From the NCBI RefSeq assembly GCF_949987535.1, contig NC_080069.1:44939269-45003268 (forward strand): a DNA stretch of 64,000 nucleotides, read 5' to 3'. Below, piece after piece: positions 22,400 to 34,003 of this stretch; position 1 is the first letter of the stretch; each line of letters starts with the position of its first letter. Under the pieces are notes generated by a model, which worked only from the letters and a program-made list of their open reading frames with translations, was not told the origin of the DNA and did not search any database. This DNA comes from Balaenoptera acutorostrata. Its lineage: Eukaryota > Chordata > Mammalia > Artiodactyla > Balaenopteridae. Both the position numbers and the translations under genes were made by a program.

Positions 22400-22735
22400 C
22401 ATGATAATTTCCTTAAGAAAACTGACAAAGAGCGTGCCTGCGTATGAATTCGTGTTTTCAGCAAAGGCAGAGGAGAATGTGGTCTGCATTTCAGTCATGC
22501 TGTCACTTAGGTGGCTTGTTTGCTCTGATAGTGGCTCTAACTGGCTTATTAGTCCCTCGCACATATTTGTCTCGCAATGAAATCATTGGTGTCTCATTAG
22601 GGACTTGCACAGTGTTGGACAAGAAGTGCCGCAGGCTATCTTTCAACTCTCGATCACATCCTGACCGTCCAGCGAAAACCTTGAAAAAACACACTCCATC
22701 TACTTCACACACAAGGTACCCACAGCCAAATTAAG
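22400..22735. other. candidate conserved element or unrecognised exon-like segment
   Basis: About 330 bp of more balanced composition than its AT-rich surroundings. It is open on both strands: 96 codons forward (22444-22734), and 69 and 79 codons reverse. It carries CpG sites and homeodomain-like TTAG/ATTA cores (cattggtgtctcattaggg). I recognise no protein family in any frame and no flanking splice pattern that would make it an exon. A conserved non-coding enhancer, an old processed pseudogene or chance are all possible. Confidence 0.25.
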
Positions 22736-22739
22736 ATGC

Positions 22740-23235
22740 TAATGACTGTGCTGATGACTCCAGCGTAAAGATGCTACAGTGCTACTGAGAAGGAAGTGTT
22801 TCTCCACTGCCATATCTATTTAGAATATTTCAAGCAACTGGACATTTGATTTTTGTGAAAGGTCTCTGGCTCTGTACGTTTTCAATACAGAAAGATACAT
22901 TTTATTTTTTCATCACTGAAGACTGTACTAGTTGTGATGGGTCAGATATGAAAATAGAGTGTTCTGAATGTCATCTCAATATCTTCCCTCCAACTGCATG
23001 AAAAGAAGCTGCTCTTGACCTTCTGACCTCATCACAACTCCTCTGGGAGAGGACATTCAGATATCTCGTCTAGATCCCGGGCCTTCTAAGTAGCCCTTCA
23101 TTGCTGCCCTCTTTAGCGACTCAGAGCCTCTCTAGTGGCTCATATGTTTCCATGAAGCTGTGCCTTACTCCAAAATATCTTCCTTCAATGGCATAATAAA
23201 TTATTCAATAAAAAGATAGCTTAGTATAAACTTAT
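22740..23235. other. unassigned non-coding DNA
   Basis: No recognised gene or repeat. Confidence 0.4.
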
Positions 23236-23239
23236 TACA

Positions 23240-23525
23240 AACTTCCTATCTTTATATTCTAATCTTCCCATCCTTCACCCCACAGCTGTTCCTTCACCAG
23301 TTTTCAATGGCACCTCCAACCACCATCAAGGCAGAAGCATGGATGTCATCCTCGATACCTCTATCTTTTCCATTCCTCACATCTGACCATCACATCCTGT
23401 TAATCATACTTTTAAAATATCTCTTCAATCTGAGCTTTTCTTTATTCCATGGTTACTGCTCTCTTTCAAGACACATTTTCTTCTAACTGGACTAATAGAG
23501 TGGCCTCCTAATGGGTTAATATCTA
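23240..23525 (+). mobile_element. L2 LINE fragment (5' part of the common consensus)
   Basis: The text tctgaccatcacatcctgtt, then cttttaaaatatctcttcaa and gtggcctcctaatgggt, matches the L2 zone that reads cctgttgattctacctt, aaaatatctctcaaatc and atagcctcctaactgg. It is diverged and has no open frame. Confidence 0.65.
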
Positions 23526-23869
23526 TATCTAAAAATGAAGAGTTTGCTAAGACAATACAGCACCAGTAAGTTTAAAGAATTCTCAGGAATAAACAATGAC
23601 AGATGTTCATGTTTTTGCAAAAGTTAAACCTCAAAGCCTTATTGGAATATTGAAAGTGTATAAGAAATATTGAGCAAATGCGGACCCATGGCATTCTCTT
23701 AGATGTGATAGATACCTGTTCTCTTTCTGTTTCATATTTCTAGTTCAATCCCAATTAAATCATGAAGATTAAGTTTTAGATTTCACAAAAAATATGTCAA
23801 ATAGGACACACATAACTCTATATACAAGTGAATGCTTTCTAAAATAAGCCAAAGAATATTTGGAAACAT

Positions 23870-25165
23870 AGCCAAGCTCAAAATCAAGAGGGAGAAATCG
23901 CCATGAGACAGAAATGAAGAAAACATGCAACATCAGAGCTGTGAGCAGGGGCTTCTGCCAACGTCTCCATGGGGTTATTAAAAATATATTGAGATATTAA
24001 CAGCTTGGTTCTGTGTTTTAGATACACACAGAAGGAGAAATGTTTAACCATAGATCTCAAGTTCCTAGGGAACTAGTACTAAGCTTCTTGCCTAAAGTCA
24101 GAATCATCAAGGGCTGCCCCATCCCTGAAATGAACACAAGAAAACTCCAACCTTAGCCTATCGGAAACAGCAAGAAAGTTTACCTTCCATTAGCTTGTCC
24201 ATGCGGGCAAAATACCCTTGAAAACTGAGAACTTCAGGATTATGTGAGTTGCGTGTGAGGGATCAAGAAATTAAGAGCCAGTGAAATACCTGGGACTTGC
24301 AGTGTTGAGCACGAAACTGCTGGTGTCAGACATTTTCTCAGTCCAGAGCATATTTGACTTCCCAAAAAAGGAATACAGAATGACAGGATGAAGATGAGCT
24401 CCCAGTGAAAGTGTTCACATCACACAGAAGGAACCATTGTGGGAGAGAATCACAGATCCAGTAAGTGGAGAATTTAGATGCTTAGAACTAGAAATAACAA
24501 GTCTGAAAAAAAAAGTTCATAATGTTTATTTAAATTATTCAAAGAGATAAAAGAACAGCAGTCATAAGATAGGAACCAAAAATGTATAAAAGGAATTAGA
24601 AAGTTTTAAAAGGTCTATATGTAAAAAATATTCTGAATGCAAAGACTGAACAGTAAACTAAACAGCTGAAAAGAGAATTTATGAACTGGACAGTAAGTCT
24701 GAGGAAATCACTTAGACTGCACAATTGGGAGAGAAAATGATAGAAAATGTTAAAATACTGGTTAAGGAATATGGAAGCCAGAATGAGAGGCAATACATGT
24801 CTAATAGGCATTATTTTCATTTGTCATGGTTAAGAATTTTCTAAAGTGAAGAAAAACAAATTCTCAAATAGAAGGAGTACCTTGAGTTTCAAGCAGGAAA
24901 AATATGAAAATAAATCTCACACAAAGAAATCATGGTAAAATGGAATGATTTTAAAAATAAATTATTATAAAAGTTATCAGAAAGGAAATAAAGATTACTT
25001 ATAAGGATACATTTTAAATTTGCAACATACTTCTCATCAGTAATAATAGATCTCAAAATATAATGGGTTTACATCCTCAAAATGCTGAAGGAAAATACTG
25101 TTGAATGATAATTTAGATTTTAAATTAAATGTGCATGATTTCATTAAAGTCGGGTCTGAATAAGT
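23870..25165 (+). mobile_element. old L1/HAL1 fragment: 5' part and ORF1 region
   Basis: In sense order: gagagaggcaatacatgtct-like text near 24780, ggttaagaattttctaaagt, gaagaaaaacaaattctcaa, aaatctcacacaaagaaatc, then catcctcaaaatgctgaagg near 25080. This follows the ORF1 coiled-coil/RRM region of old L1 or HAL1 (aatattcgaagagata, gctgagaattttccagaa, gtgctgaaagaaaa). Many stops and indels are present, so no protein can be made. The ends are approximate. Confidence 0.6.
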
Positions 25166-25184
25166 GAGGTTATTCTGTGGATTT

Positions 25185-25500
25185 TAAAAAAGTCTCAGTG
25201 GTCTAACACAATGGAAGTCTCTCATTCGTTTCCGTTTGCTGCAGGAACACTCCAGGTTAACTTTCCTCCATGCATTGACTCCTTAATTCTGGCTGCTCAA
25301 ATCTCTTGGTTCTAGAACCTCACCCTGAGGCTTCCATGTTTTTTGCAGCAGGAGAGGAAAGGACATAAAGAACTTTCACCTGTTTCTTTTCTGCTTCAGT
25401 CCAGAATTGATATGTCACTTCTATTCACAGACCATTGGCCAGAACTAGTCAATTAGCCCCATCTAGTTTTAAGGAAAATTAACATTGGGAAGTGTTGTCA
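25185..25500. mobile_element. ancient interspersed repeat, family not assigned
   Basis: The text cagtggtctaacacaatgga followed by aagtctctcattc, and later attggccagaactagtcaat, resembles a widespread old mammalian repeat. A similar start occurs at 41255 (cagtggtttaaacatgtggg). I cannot name the family safely. Confidence 0.4.
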
Positions 25501-25504
25501 TTCA

Positions 25505-26125
25505 CTTGCCTGGAAAGAAAGGCAAAACAGATATTGTGAGCACTAATAATGACTACCATAGTTCAGCTCTCTTGTCACCAGATCTTAGTTCACAGTTCTA
25601 TTCAAACACAGAGCTTACTAATCCCCTTCTTAACTGAGAAAAACCAATGTCTTATTCAGTCACAGGATTATAGTCTAAGTCCAGGATCTCTGGAGGATGC
25701 AAAGTAGTCCCTCAATTAGATCCAGGTATAGCTCTTCTTTGCCTAGGGAACTATAACACACAGTTCTCCACTCTTAAAACAAAACTTATGATGGTGGAAT
25801 GAGTTTTGCTTACATACAGTAAGTACTTCCATTTAGAAATGGGACTGACATAAAATACAGAGTAGTCACTGGTCTGTAACAACTCTGAAATCCTGATGGC
25901 AGATATTAGGAGGACACTGTAATCTAGTGGTAGGGAACGTTCCTTAATTAGGCCCTAATCTGACCTCTGAAGCAGCTCTCTTACCACTGTTTTCTCTAGC
26001 CTGTGGCTCTACCTTATGGTGAGATGCTTCCTTTTTATTACATATCCCCTTTGGCCACATCTGAAGTGCTGTCGTGAAATATGCCCTCTTTGGGAGGTAT
26101 ACTGCTTTCTCATTCTACTACCTGC
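25505..26125. other. unassigned non-coding DNA
   Basis: No recognised gene or repeat. The 101-codon frame at 26016-26321 is created mostly by the SINE that follows. Confidence 0.4.
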
Positions 26126-26145
26126 TCAGAAAAAGGGTTATTTTA

Positions 26146-26490
26146 TTTTATTATTATTTTTTATAAATTTATTTATTTATTTATTTTTATTTTTGGCTGC
26201 GTTGGGTCTTTGTTGCTGTGCACGGGCTTTCTCTAGTTGTGGCGAGCGGGGGCTGCTCTTCATTGCGGTGCGCGGGCTTCTCATTTCGGTGGCTTCTCTT
26301 GTTGCGGAGCACGGGCTCTAGGCGCACGGGCTTCCATAGTTGTGGCTCACGAGCTCTAGAGCACAGGCTCAGTAGTTGTGGTGCACGGGCTTAGTTGCTC
26401 CACGGCATGTGGGATCTTCCTGGACCAGGGCTCGAACCCGTGTCCTCTGCATTGGCAGGCGGGTTTTTAACCACTGCGCCACCAGGGAAG
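26146..26490 (-). mobile_element. CHR-type SINE
   Basis: Reverse orientation: (TTTA)n tail, ggctgcgttgggtctttgtt, many cacgggctt units, the B-box complement ggctcgaacccgtgtcc, and ccaccagggaag at the head. A 20-bp target duplication, tcagaaaaagggttatttta / tctgagaaagggttatttta, lies at 26126-26145 and 26491-26510. Confidence 0.95.
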
Positions 26491-26514
26491 TCTGAGAAAG
26501 GGTTATTTTAAACC

Positions 26515-27610
26515 TTGAACAGTCACATGAATTTTTAGTTCAGGCTTTTAGTATAACTGTCAAAATTTGTTAGACTTCATTTTTATTTGGTTGAAGTCAG
26601 TTCCATATGCCAGGAATTACCTCTAGGGTTCTTTTCAAAGTAGTATTCTCCAGATATGCTCTATATTTTTGCTTTCTTCTCAGCATATTTTTTTCCTCTC
26701 TCTCAACTTCATGAGGGCTAAAATGCAGATGTCAGGCCCCTGAAGAGTAGGTAATCCTTTATTTTCACTTTTGCTCTGAGTAATTTTATCCAGTTGAAAG
26801 GTTTTATGGGATATTTTTCCTCAGTGCCTTATTTTTCTATCTTACATTTTATTGCTTGCAACACAGGAAGATTTGATTTTTCTAACATTGCAATGCTATG
26901 AATTTCTGAATTGCTGGACTTCATAGATAGACAATGTAAAGTTTAAAACCATGAACTTAAACAAATTTGTGAGATTATCTTGAGCATTGTTCAGGATTTT
27001 AGATATAATCCTGGAAGAAACTAACAGCTGTATTGATCCAGGCCATGGGTTGTTCAGCCAGTTGTGATAGAAGAATAATTGGGAAAAGGAGTTGATTATA
27101 TTGATAAGACAGTGTCATACACAATGGGGTAAAGAATCTAAGCTGAGTTAAATCAGAAGAGGACATAGCAAAGGGTCTGAAGAAAAAATAAAACACCAGA
27201 TGATTGATTTTCTCTATGGAGAGGAGGACAAATAGCTTTTCTTTTCATGGATCCTGGGTCCATGGAGGTTTCTTTTCACGGATCCTACCTTCATGGAGGT
27301 TGACACAGTGCAGAATTGGGCAGCTGAGATTGTAGTTCCAGAAGGTTTATTAATTTATCTGCACAGAAACCAGCATTAGATATTGATGTACTACCCCTCA
27401 TCTCTCACCCAGAGGACTCCTAAAGTCTTCAGAGAAGACTGTTCTTCCTGAGGGTGTTGCTATGGTTTACTGGCTGCTCTTATCCTCAGATTATTGGGAA
27501 TCCAAAATATTTCTAGCTGCTTGGATCACAAAGACAATGCAAATGTGATAGAGGTAAAATGAGAAATGAATGTACCTTGGGCAGGTGTCATTGTGAATCA
27601 CCTCAAATAT
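26515..27610. other. unassigned non-coding DNA with a 31-bp tandem duplication
   Basis: No gene or named repeat. At 27241-27271 and 27272-27302 a 31-bp unit is duplicated in tandem (cttttcatggatcct / cttttcacggatcct), with about six mismatches, so the duplication is old. Confidence 0.45.
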
Positions 27611-27621
27611 TTAGAGAAAGT

Positions 27622-27740
27622 ACCAGACAGGTAGTACATGGGGAAGACAAAGCCCAGGCAAACCTAACTCCTGAAATAGCTGATTGAGTACAAGGAGACT
27701 AGTTCTGGACCAGGCCATTTGTAAAACCACAGAGTCAATG
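27622..27740 (+). repeat. inverted repeat, left arm
   Basis: The segment with accagacaggtagtac, aacctaactcctgaaatagc, actagttctggaccaggcca and ttgtaaaaccacagagtcaa reappears in reverse complement at 28479-28593 with only scattered differences. The two arms are about 740 bp apart. See the right arm. Confidence 0.85.
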
Positions 27741-28478
27741 TGATTATCAGCACTATTATATGTGGGTTACTGTATTATATATGAAGACTGAATCTGAAGT
27801 ATTGGAGTATTAACAATGGAAAATAATATCTTGAAATAGGAACCTGATACAGTGTGTGACTTATATCACCCCTTAAGGTAATAACACAGCTGTTAATATT
27901 TTATACTTCGGAGTCTCCTGAAATATGCTCATGAAAGTTTGTCTCCCAAGTCAACCCCTACCCCACCTTAGTAAAAAATATTCTAGGACAGGCTTCCTGC
28001 CATAGCGCATAGCATCCATATGCTGGGGGCTTATAGTTCTCATAGCACAGCCTGGTTGGCGGCAGAGAGGAAAAAGAGGGGTGCATACTATAGACACATC
28101 AGGATCCAAGCCACATCCATATTTCATTCTTTTTGCTTAGGCCCAAAGTACAAAAGGAAAACCAAACTCTATTATTTTATTAAAAAATAGAAATGTTTAT
28201 GACAGAGAGAGGGAAATAGAAAGTGTACCCTGAGCTAGTCTTAATACTAGGATGAATAAAATAATCGCATTTCTGTCTAACTCATCTTTAAGTCATACTT
28301 TCCTCACCTAATTTAAAGCTGTTGTTAGTGAGCAAAAGTGGATACACAGCTTTCTGCTATGTATAGTTAAACAGGGAATCTTCAATGTTTTCCTGAATAC
28401 AATCAAATCTATATAAGCTAGTATCATATATACACAACCATCTTCAGCACAGATGGTTTCCATGCAACACGTTAAGTC

Positions 28479-28593
28479 ACTGGCTATGTGGTTTTTACAA
28501 ATGGTCTGGTCCAGAACTAGTCTTGTTTTCAATCAGCTCTTTCAGGAGTTAGGTTTTCCTGAGTTTTGTCTTCCCCATCTACCACCTGTCTGG
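28479..28593 (-). repeat. inverted repeat, right arm
   Basis: On the minus strand this reads accagacaggtggtag, aacctaactcctgaaagagc, actagttctggaccagacca and ttgtaaaaaccacatagc, the same sequence as 27622-27740. It may be two copies of one repeat (perhaps retroviral) in opposite orientation, or an inverted duplication. It lies beside the decayed coding block at 28986-30256. Confidence 0.85.
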
Positions 28594-28985
28594 TGGGAGT
28601 AAGTCACTCTCTTCCCCTTACAAATCCAATCGGAGAATGTCAACCCTGATATGAGGTCAAGAATCAGTATAGATTCACATTAGGACATCGTATCTTGCCA
28701 GAATGCATAAAAGCCCAGTTTGTTTTCTAGTTCTTGATGCAGATTTCTAAAAGGAATAAAATTAATGAGAATATTGGATTCACAGAAATCTGAGTCAGGT
28801 CTATGGATGCCAGCATTGTGATTATGGCGTCATCCTTGACAATCACAGAGATGATTTTTAAGAGTTCCCTCAAGAGCATATTGCACATTACAATTTTTTC
28901 CTATAATCTTGAATCAGCTCAGAAAGCTTATTAATTGCTCAAGCTACTCCAAGCTTGTTTGGGTAGAAAATCACCCTGAAACCTA

Positions 28986-30256
28986 TTAGCTCATTCCTCT
29001 CTCAGCATGGCCAGTTATACAGACCTGAGTATCTGTTCCAGAAAAGTTATTTTTTAGGATGTCATTCAATATTTCATCAATTCCCAGCACACTTGGTGCC
29101 TTGGAAATATCCTCCATAATCTTTCTTCCCCCGGAAGCGTGTATAAACAAATCTAATTCCTTGTTAGATGCTAATTGCAATTGCCGTATAACTGTGCTTC
29201 TGAAACTTTCTAAGAACATTACCCATATGTCAGGGTCTTTCTCTAACTGCCTGGTTATCCTAATGAGAGGATTATTTTTTCTTCTTCCTGCTGACTGCAC
29301 CCCATCCATTTGTAAGCTAAATATCTACTGAAAAATTTCTTCAGTATAACTAAAAATTACCAGCATTGGACCAGTGATAATAGTTTTAATAGGTAGCTCT
29401 GCAAAAGCATCATTAGTATAGGTTGTGTGGGGCTGGAAATTCTCCCTCATCTTTGGTATATTTCTGAATTAACTCACTTTATATGGTAGCTGAAAAACCT
29501 TCTGGAAAACAAACAAACAAACCCAAGTGGAATTGATTAATGTTTATATATAAACATCTCTGAAAGTCTTTGGGTGTGTGAGGATGCAAAATTTCAAGGA
29601 AGAACCTTAAGAGTTGATGAGGGAGAATGTAGGCTGAGAGAAGAAAATTGGTGTTCCAAGCTGACCTAAAATCCTTAAGGTTGTTGGAGAATAATGGTTC
29701 TGCATGTAGTGCAGGGACTCTTATTTTAACATGACCCAGTGTAATGGACACTGTAGTATGCTGCTGAGAACCCCCGCTTCAGGACCATCCCCCAGCTGAC
29801 AAAATATTAACTGCCAAGGACTCATAGCTGAGTCTGCTTCCTAGAACCACTCTTGGTACCAAATATCTTGGGGTGAGTCCCTCTATGGAAATTACCCTCA
29901 GCAGAGGGGAGTTGCCTAGGTCAAGGTTATACTCTGGTTCCTGTGGGATTGGCTGAGGCTTCTGTTGCAATACACCTTCGTTCATTTTCTCTTTCTTTAA
30001 TCCCATTTCCTTCACTTTCTTATCGGTGACAAAAGATTAGGAGATCACGGTCCCTAATAGACATTCTGCACCAAATCTCTGGACCATAAATAGGTACATC
30101 ATTGCTGGTAATCTGAAGTTGTGCTGCTGATATTTTTGTAGCATATATTAAGTCATTTACTTGGGTAATTCTTACACTTGGGAAAGGAGAACACTCAAAT
30201 ATTTCAAGGACTGTTGGCCGTAGAGTTTCAACTGACGTTGATACCTGGGAACCCAA
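28986..30256 (-). pseudogene. frame-broken minus-strand coding-like block, possibly retroviral
   Basis: Four minus-strand open segments follow one another in order: 30256-30020 (78 codons), 30015-29779 (78), 29751-29479 (90) and 29309-28986 (107). The second and third share a frame and are separated by a single TGA. The others are offset by frameshifts. Clustering of open frames on one strand suggests an old coding region, and neighbouring LTR-like text (aataaacctccaaaatgaaa near 30800) hints at a retrovirus. I could not see a protease, reverse transcriptase, zinc-knuckle or envelope motif, so the family is unknown. It could not make a full protein as it stands. Confidence 0.35.
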
Positions 30257-30562
30257 AGTGTCATCGTAATCCCCTGGTTAGAATCAGAGTGTAGGTGGGC
30301 CAGGTGATAAATAAAGTTCTGGCCCAAGTTTGTCAAAAAGCATGTCCACTAGGGACCATGGACCAGTAGTCATTACCCAGTTCCTGAATACAAAATTAGA
30401 GTAGATGTACTTAATATTTGGCAGAACACCAATTTTGGTTTCTTGGCCTGTGGATTAAGACTTATTATGGTGGGTAAGATCAGTTTCTTCCTCTGCCCAG
30501 TCCTGGCTTTTCTTCCTCTCTTTCAGACAGTGGTGTGCTGGTAAATGTTTAATAGAATCTCC

Positions 30563-30564
<2 letters not shown>

Positions 30565-30609
<45 letters not shown>
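30565..30609. repeat. (GT)n microsatellite
   Basis: About 45 bp of uninterrupted GT repeats, followed by ggtggtgggg. Likely length-polymorphic. Confidence 0.97.
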
Positions 30610-30610
<1 letters not shown>

Positions 30611-30614
30611 TGGT

Positions 30615-31265
30615 GGGGACACCCTTATTTGTTGCATTTGCCAATTTCCAAGACATAAATTCCCACTACAGCCAATTTTAAACTACCAACTTGACATCAT
30701 TGAACACAGAGGTGAGAAAAGATGCACATAATTGCTTCTTGCAAGTTGGTACAGGTTGGCTCCAGCACACCACTGCAGATGTTGTTTCTGAGTCTACTCC
30801 TCAATAAACCTCCAAAATGAAAGTATCTGTCTCAGAGTCCCTTTCTGAAAAAAGCTATCCAAAGCATCCAGCCATTTCTCATTATGCATACAATCTGGTG
30901 GATTATGTAGAAATCCAACACATACTGTGGGACCTAGTCTTAAGGAGCTCCATGCAAGGCAGGAATATTCACTTCCATACCCATTTTAGAGGAGGGACAA
31001 GCAGCAATCCCTAATGAAGCAGCTGTGGCATTGGTGGTGTGGATTGTGTAGAGGAATATGCTAGGCATGACATGTGTCTTAGCAAAGTAGTAGGTAATGA
31101 GTCTGGAGCAAGTGTGGGTAGTGGCCTGAGCCAGCAGTGGGGCACTGGAGCTGCCAGACTACCTATATTCAAAGATGGTGTGATGTTACAGGCAGCAGCA
31201 TGTGATACTGGCTGGAAAAAAATCAGTGCTGAGATCTGGGGACTTTGTGTTCTACCATGTTGATA
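30615..31265. other. unassigned DNA with an LTR-like polyA end
   Basis: Near 30800 the text ctcctcaataaacctccaaa, then gtatctgtctcagagtccct, looks like the R-U5 end of an LTR on the plus strand. No TG...CA ends or target duplication could be set. The rest is unassigned. Confidence 0.35.
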
Positions 31266-31269
31266 GTAA

Positions 31270-31470
31270 CTATATTCCAGGTTTTGTGCTATGCTTCTTA
31301 TATACATATAAATACATACTGTAATATATTTAATACATATACTGTGATGCATACACCACAATCCTGAGAACAACACTAAAATGTGGGTGGAATTATTCTC
31401 ATTTTATAGATGTAGAAACTAAGATGGAGGGAGGTTAAGTGATGTTAAGTGAAGTTAAGTGACCTATATA
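31270..31470 (-). mobile_element. MIR fragment
   Basis: The text ccaggttttgtgctatgctt, then aatcctgagaacaacactaa, ctcattttatagatgtagaa and gagggaggttaagtga, is the reverse complement of MIR. A small direct repeat (gaagttaagtga) is at the end. Confidence 0.75.
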
Positions 31471-31479
31471 TTCCTTAAA

Positions 31480-33365
31480 ATAATAAACGAAGAAAAAGTA
31501 ATCAGAGTGACTAAAGAAAAGTAAGTTTAAATGTCTGAACTATTATTTAATCCTTTGTGTAATTTGTATATAGGAAAATATATTTTAAAACATAAGTAAA
31601 AGCCATTTTGCTGTTTTCCACAGGGTCTAGGAATGCAGCAGTGGGAAAGCCAGTCCTTGTCAAGGTCCTAAACAGGCTTGGGTTTAATTTCTCATTGATT
31701 TGACTTAGCTCACCAGGGTGATGTTTTGTCTTGGGAGAGTAATAATCTGCATCAAGCAAATTGATAATTGGTGTCTTTATAGAACAGAATATAAATGGAT
31801 CAATTTGGAGATCTATTTGGAGAAATGACAGCCTAGAATATCTGTAATTGTTGATCAGTGCATTCTCTTTGCCTTAGGAACAATTATTTAAGAAACAAAA
31901 TCAATTTCAGATGATAGTATTTGGTAAGTAGAGGGTCAAAATAAATATAGCAGTATGGTTTTATATCACTTTATATATTATAAATTATAATTCATATAAT
32001 TATAATGAACTAGAATCATCTTATCAGCCAGAGGACTTCTCCCCTTATCAATTTTGTTGGAGCACATTCTTCAGTATCCACATACAAATACTCTTTTAAT
32101 TACCCAAATCATTGGCATTATCACATCCAGTATTATAGCTTATGTTTCATTAATTATACTTTAAATTGGCAATTTCCTCACTGAATTAGAAGTTAGTATA
32201 ACCCCATCAGCAATATATTTACAAGTTATATTTTAATGAGGTTTTTTTATGGGAAGATAGTTTCTTATGGATAGTCCCATATGTATACAGAAATATTGTG
32301 ATCTTCTAATGAAAGATTAAATAAAAAGGTGATTTGAAAACGTGAGGCATTGTCTACATACAATATGCCCACTGATTCACCCCTCTATTCCATAATCTAA
32401 GAATCTGTGGACTGAATCTCATATTTATTTGAAAGATTCTTTTGCCCTTTATTCTGAACAGTCTATTTTTATTTGCTGTATTAAATATCACCATGAAATC
32501 AATAATAAATATAATTAAGAATATTAACAAAGCAAGGCATGCACTACCCCATCTGACTTGGAAAATGCTTACTTGTCAATATTCAGTAACTCACATTTCA
32601 GTGGATCACCCTGTTCTAAGGAAGTAGCTAGTTTTCCATGGTGTGACATCTGCAAAAATGAATCCTACTTTCTTTGCACGGAGACAAAGAGATGAGTATT
32701 ACATGGATTTTCACAGTAAAATTTGAAATTTCAGTAGCTACTGTAAAAGCCTATATCATTGACATTTCTGATTAAAATGGTAGGTTGTTTTACCCCTGAA
32801 TGATTAATACTGACAACATGCTTTTCCACATGTATGTGAGTTTTGCTATAAAAGGAACATATTGTCCAAATAGTACCACAAATTAATGTGTTCTTCCTAC
32901 CGATTTCACCTTTGCACTCTACCACATCCCCTTTAAGAAAACCAATACAACAGTTTTTGAGTTTGCAAATAGATGAATTAAGAAATAAATTTATGAAGTG
33001 AGTTACGAGGTAATCTAGAGCACTTACAACCTAAATTGCTTCATAAAATTTAATTTCCACTAATTTTCCGTACACTCAGGCATGCCACCAGATGACACAG
33101 GATTAAAAGTAATAAAAGATAAAAGTCTAGTGAAAGGAATTAAAGGCATAACCAAATATAGATGAATAGCCTGACTGATATTGAGACCAGGAGAATTGTT
33201 TCTCTCTCTGAAAAGGTCTTTCCACTAGTTTGCCATTGTTAAAAATGATGTAGTTAAACAATAACATCTGTGACGTGCTCTTCACTTAAACACATGCAAA
33301 GATAGAAAAATTAAGTTGTCTGCATTACTAACTAAAAATGTTAATAGGATGTGTCTTTTTTGTGT
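31480..33365. other. unassigned AT-rich DNA
   Basis: About 1.9 kb without a recognised gene, RNA or repeat. The open frames are short and AT-driven. Confidence 0.45.
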
Positions 33366-33381
33366 GTGAACATCAGTTTTT

Positions 33382-33693
33382 TTTTTGTTTTTTTTTTAAA
33401 TTTTTTTATTTATTTGTTTATTTATTTATGGCTTGTGTTGGGTCTTCGTTTCTGTGCGAGGGCTCTCTCTAGCTGCGGCAAGTGGGAGCCACTCTTCATC
33501 GCGGTGCGCGGGCCTCTCACTGTCGTGGCCCCTCTTGTTGCGAAGCACAGGCTCCAGACGCGCAGGCTCAGTAATTGTGGCTCACGGGCCCAGCCGCTTC
33601 GCGGCATGTGGGATCTTCCCAGACCAGGGCTCGAACCCGTGTCCCCTGCATTGGCAGGCAGACTCTCAACCACTGCGCCACCAGGGAAGCCCA
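33382..33693 (-). mobile_element. cetacean-type CHR SINE
   Basis: Reverse orientation: T-run, (TTTA)n, gttgggtcttcgtttctgtg, tcatcgcggtgcgcgggcct, the B-box complement ggctcgaacccgtgtcc and the head caccagggaagcc. The target duplication gaacatcagttttt lies at 33368-33381 and 33694-33707. The many intact CpGs indicate a young copy. Four overlapping spurious frames arise from this SINE. Confidence 0.95.
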
Positions 33694-33849
33694 GAACATC
33701 AGTTTTTGTGGAAATGTTATGGACATAGAGAAATGTGATTCCTCATTACATGGCAATTAGGCAGTTATTAGAAATATTCATAATAAGAAATAAAATAAAT
33801 TTAAAAATGTGATGTGATTTTTGGTTTTAGTTGGATTCTTTCTAAAATT

Positions 33850-33985
33850 TGGTATATTAGGTAGGATTTCATCCACATTTTAATGGTCAGCAAACTGAAA
33901 CTCATAGATCTTAAAGGACTTGCCATGGGATCCACAGTTTATAATAGTAGAGTCTTTTCTTCACTGTATGCTGCATCCAACTTTA
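33850..33985 (-). mobile_element. MIR fragment (tentative)
   Basis: The text catccacattttaatggtca, then gcaaactgaaactcatagat and aaaggacttgccatgggatc, resembles the MIR core read backwards (cattttacagatgaggaaactgag, acttgcccaaggtcac). Confidence 0.5.
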
Positions 33986-34003
33986 AAGAATACTAAGTGT
34001 AGG

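Noticed and set aside
30020..30256. An N-terminus (MGSQVST) that superficially resembles a viral capsid start
   Set aside because: The resemblance is only about seven residues. The rest does not match, and the ATG sits within a longer degenerate block.
33351..33760. Several overlapping open frames of 60-125 codons on both strands
   Set aside because: They fall on a CHR SINE. Near-identical peptides (SSRCAGLSLSWPLLLRSTG type) occur at every SINE of this kind in the window, so they are by-products of the repeat.
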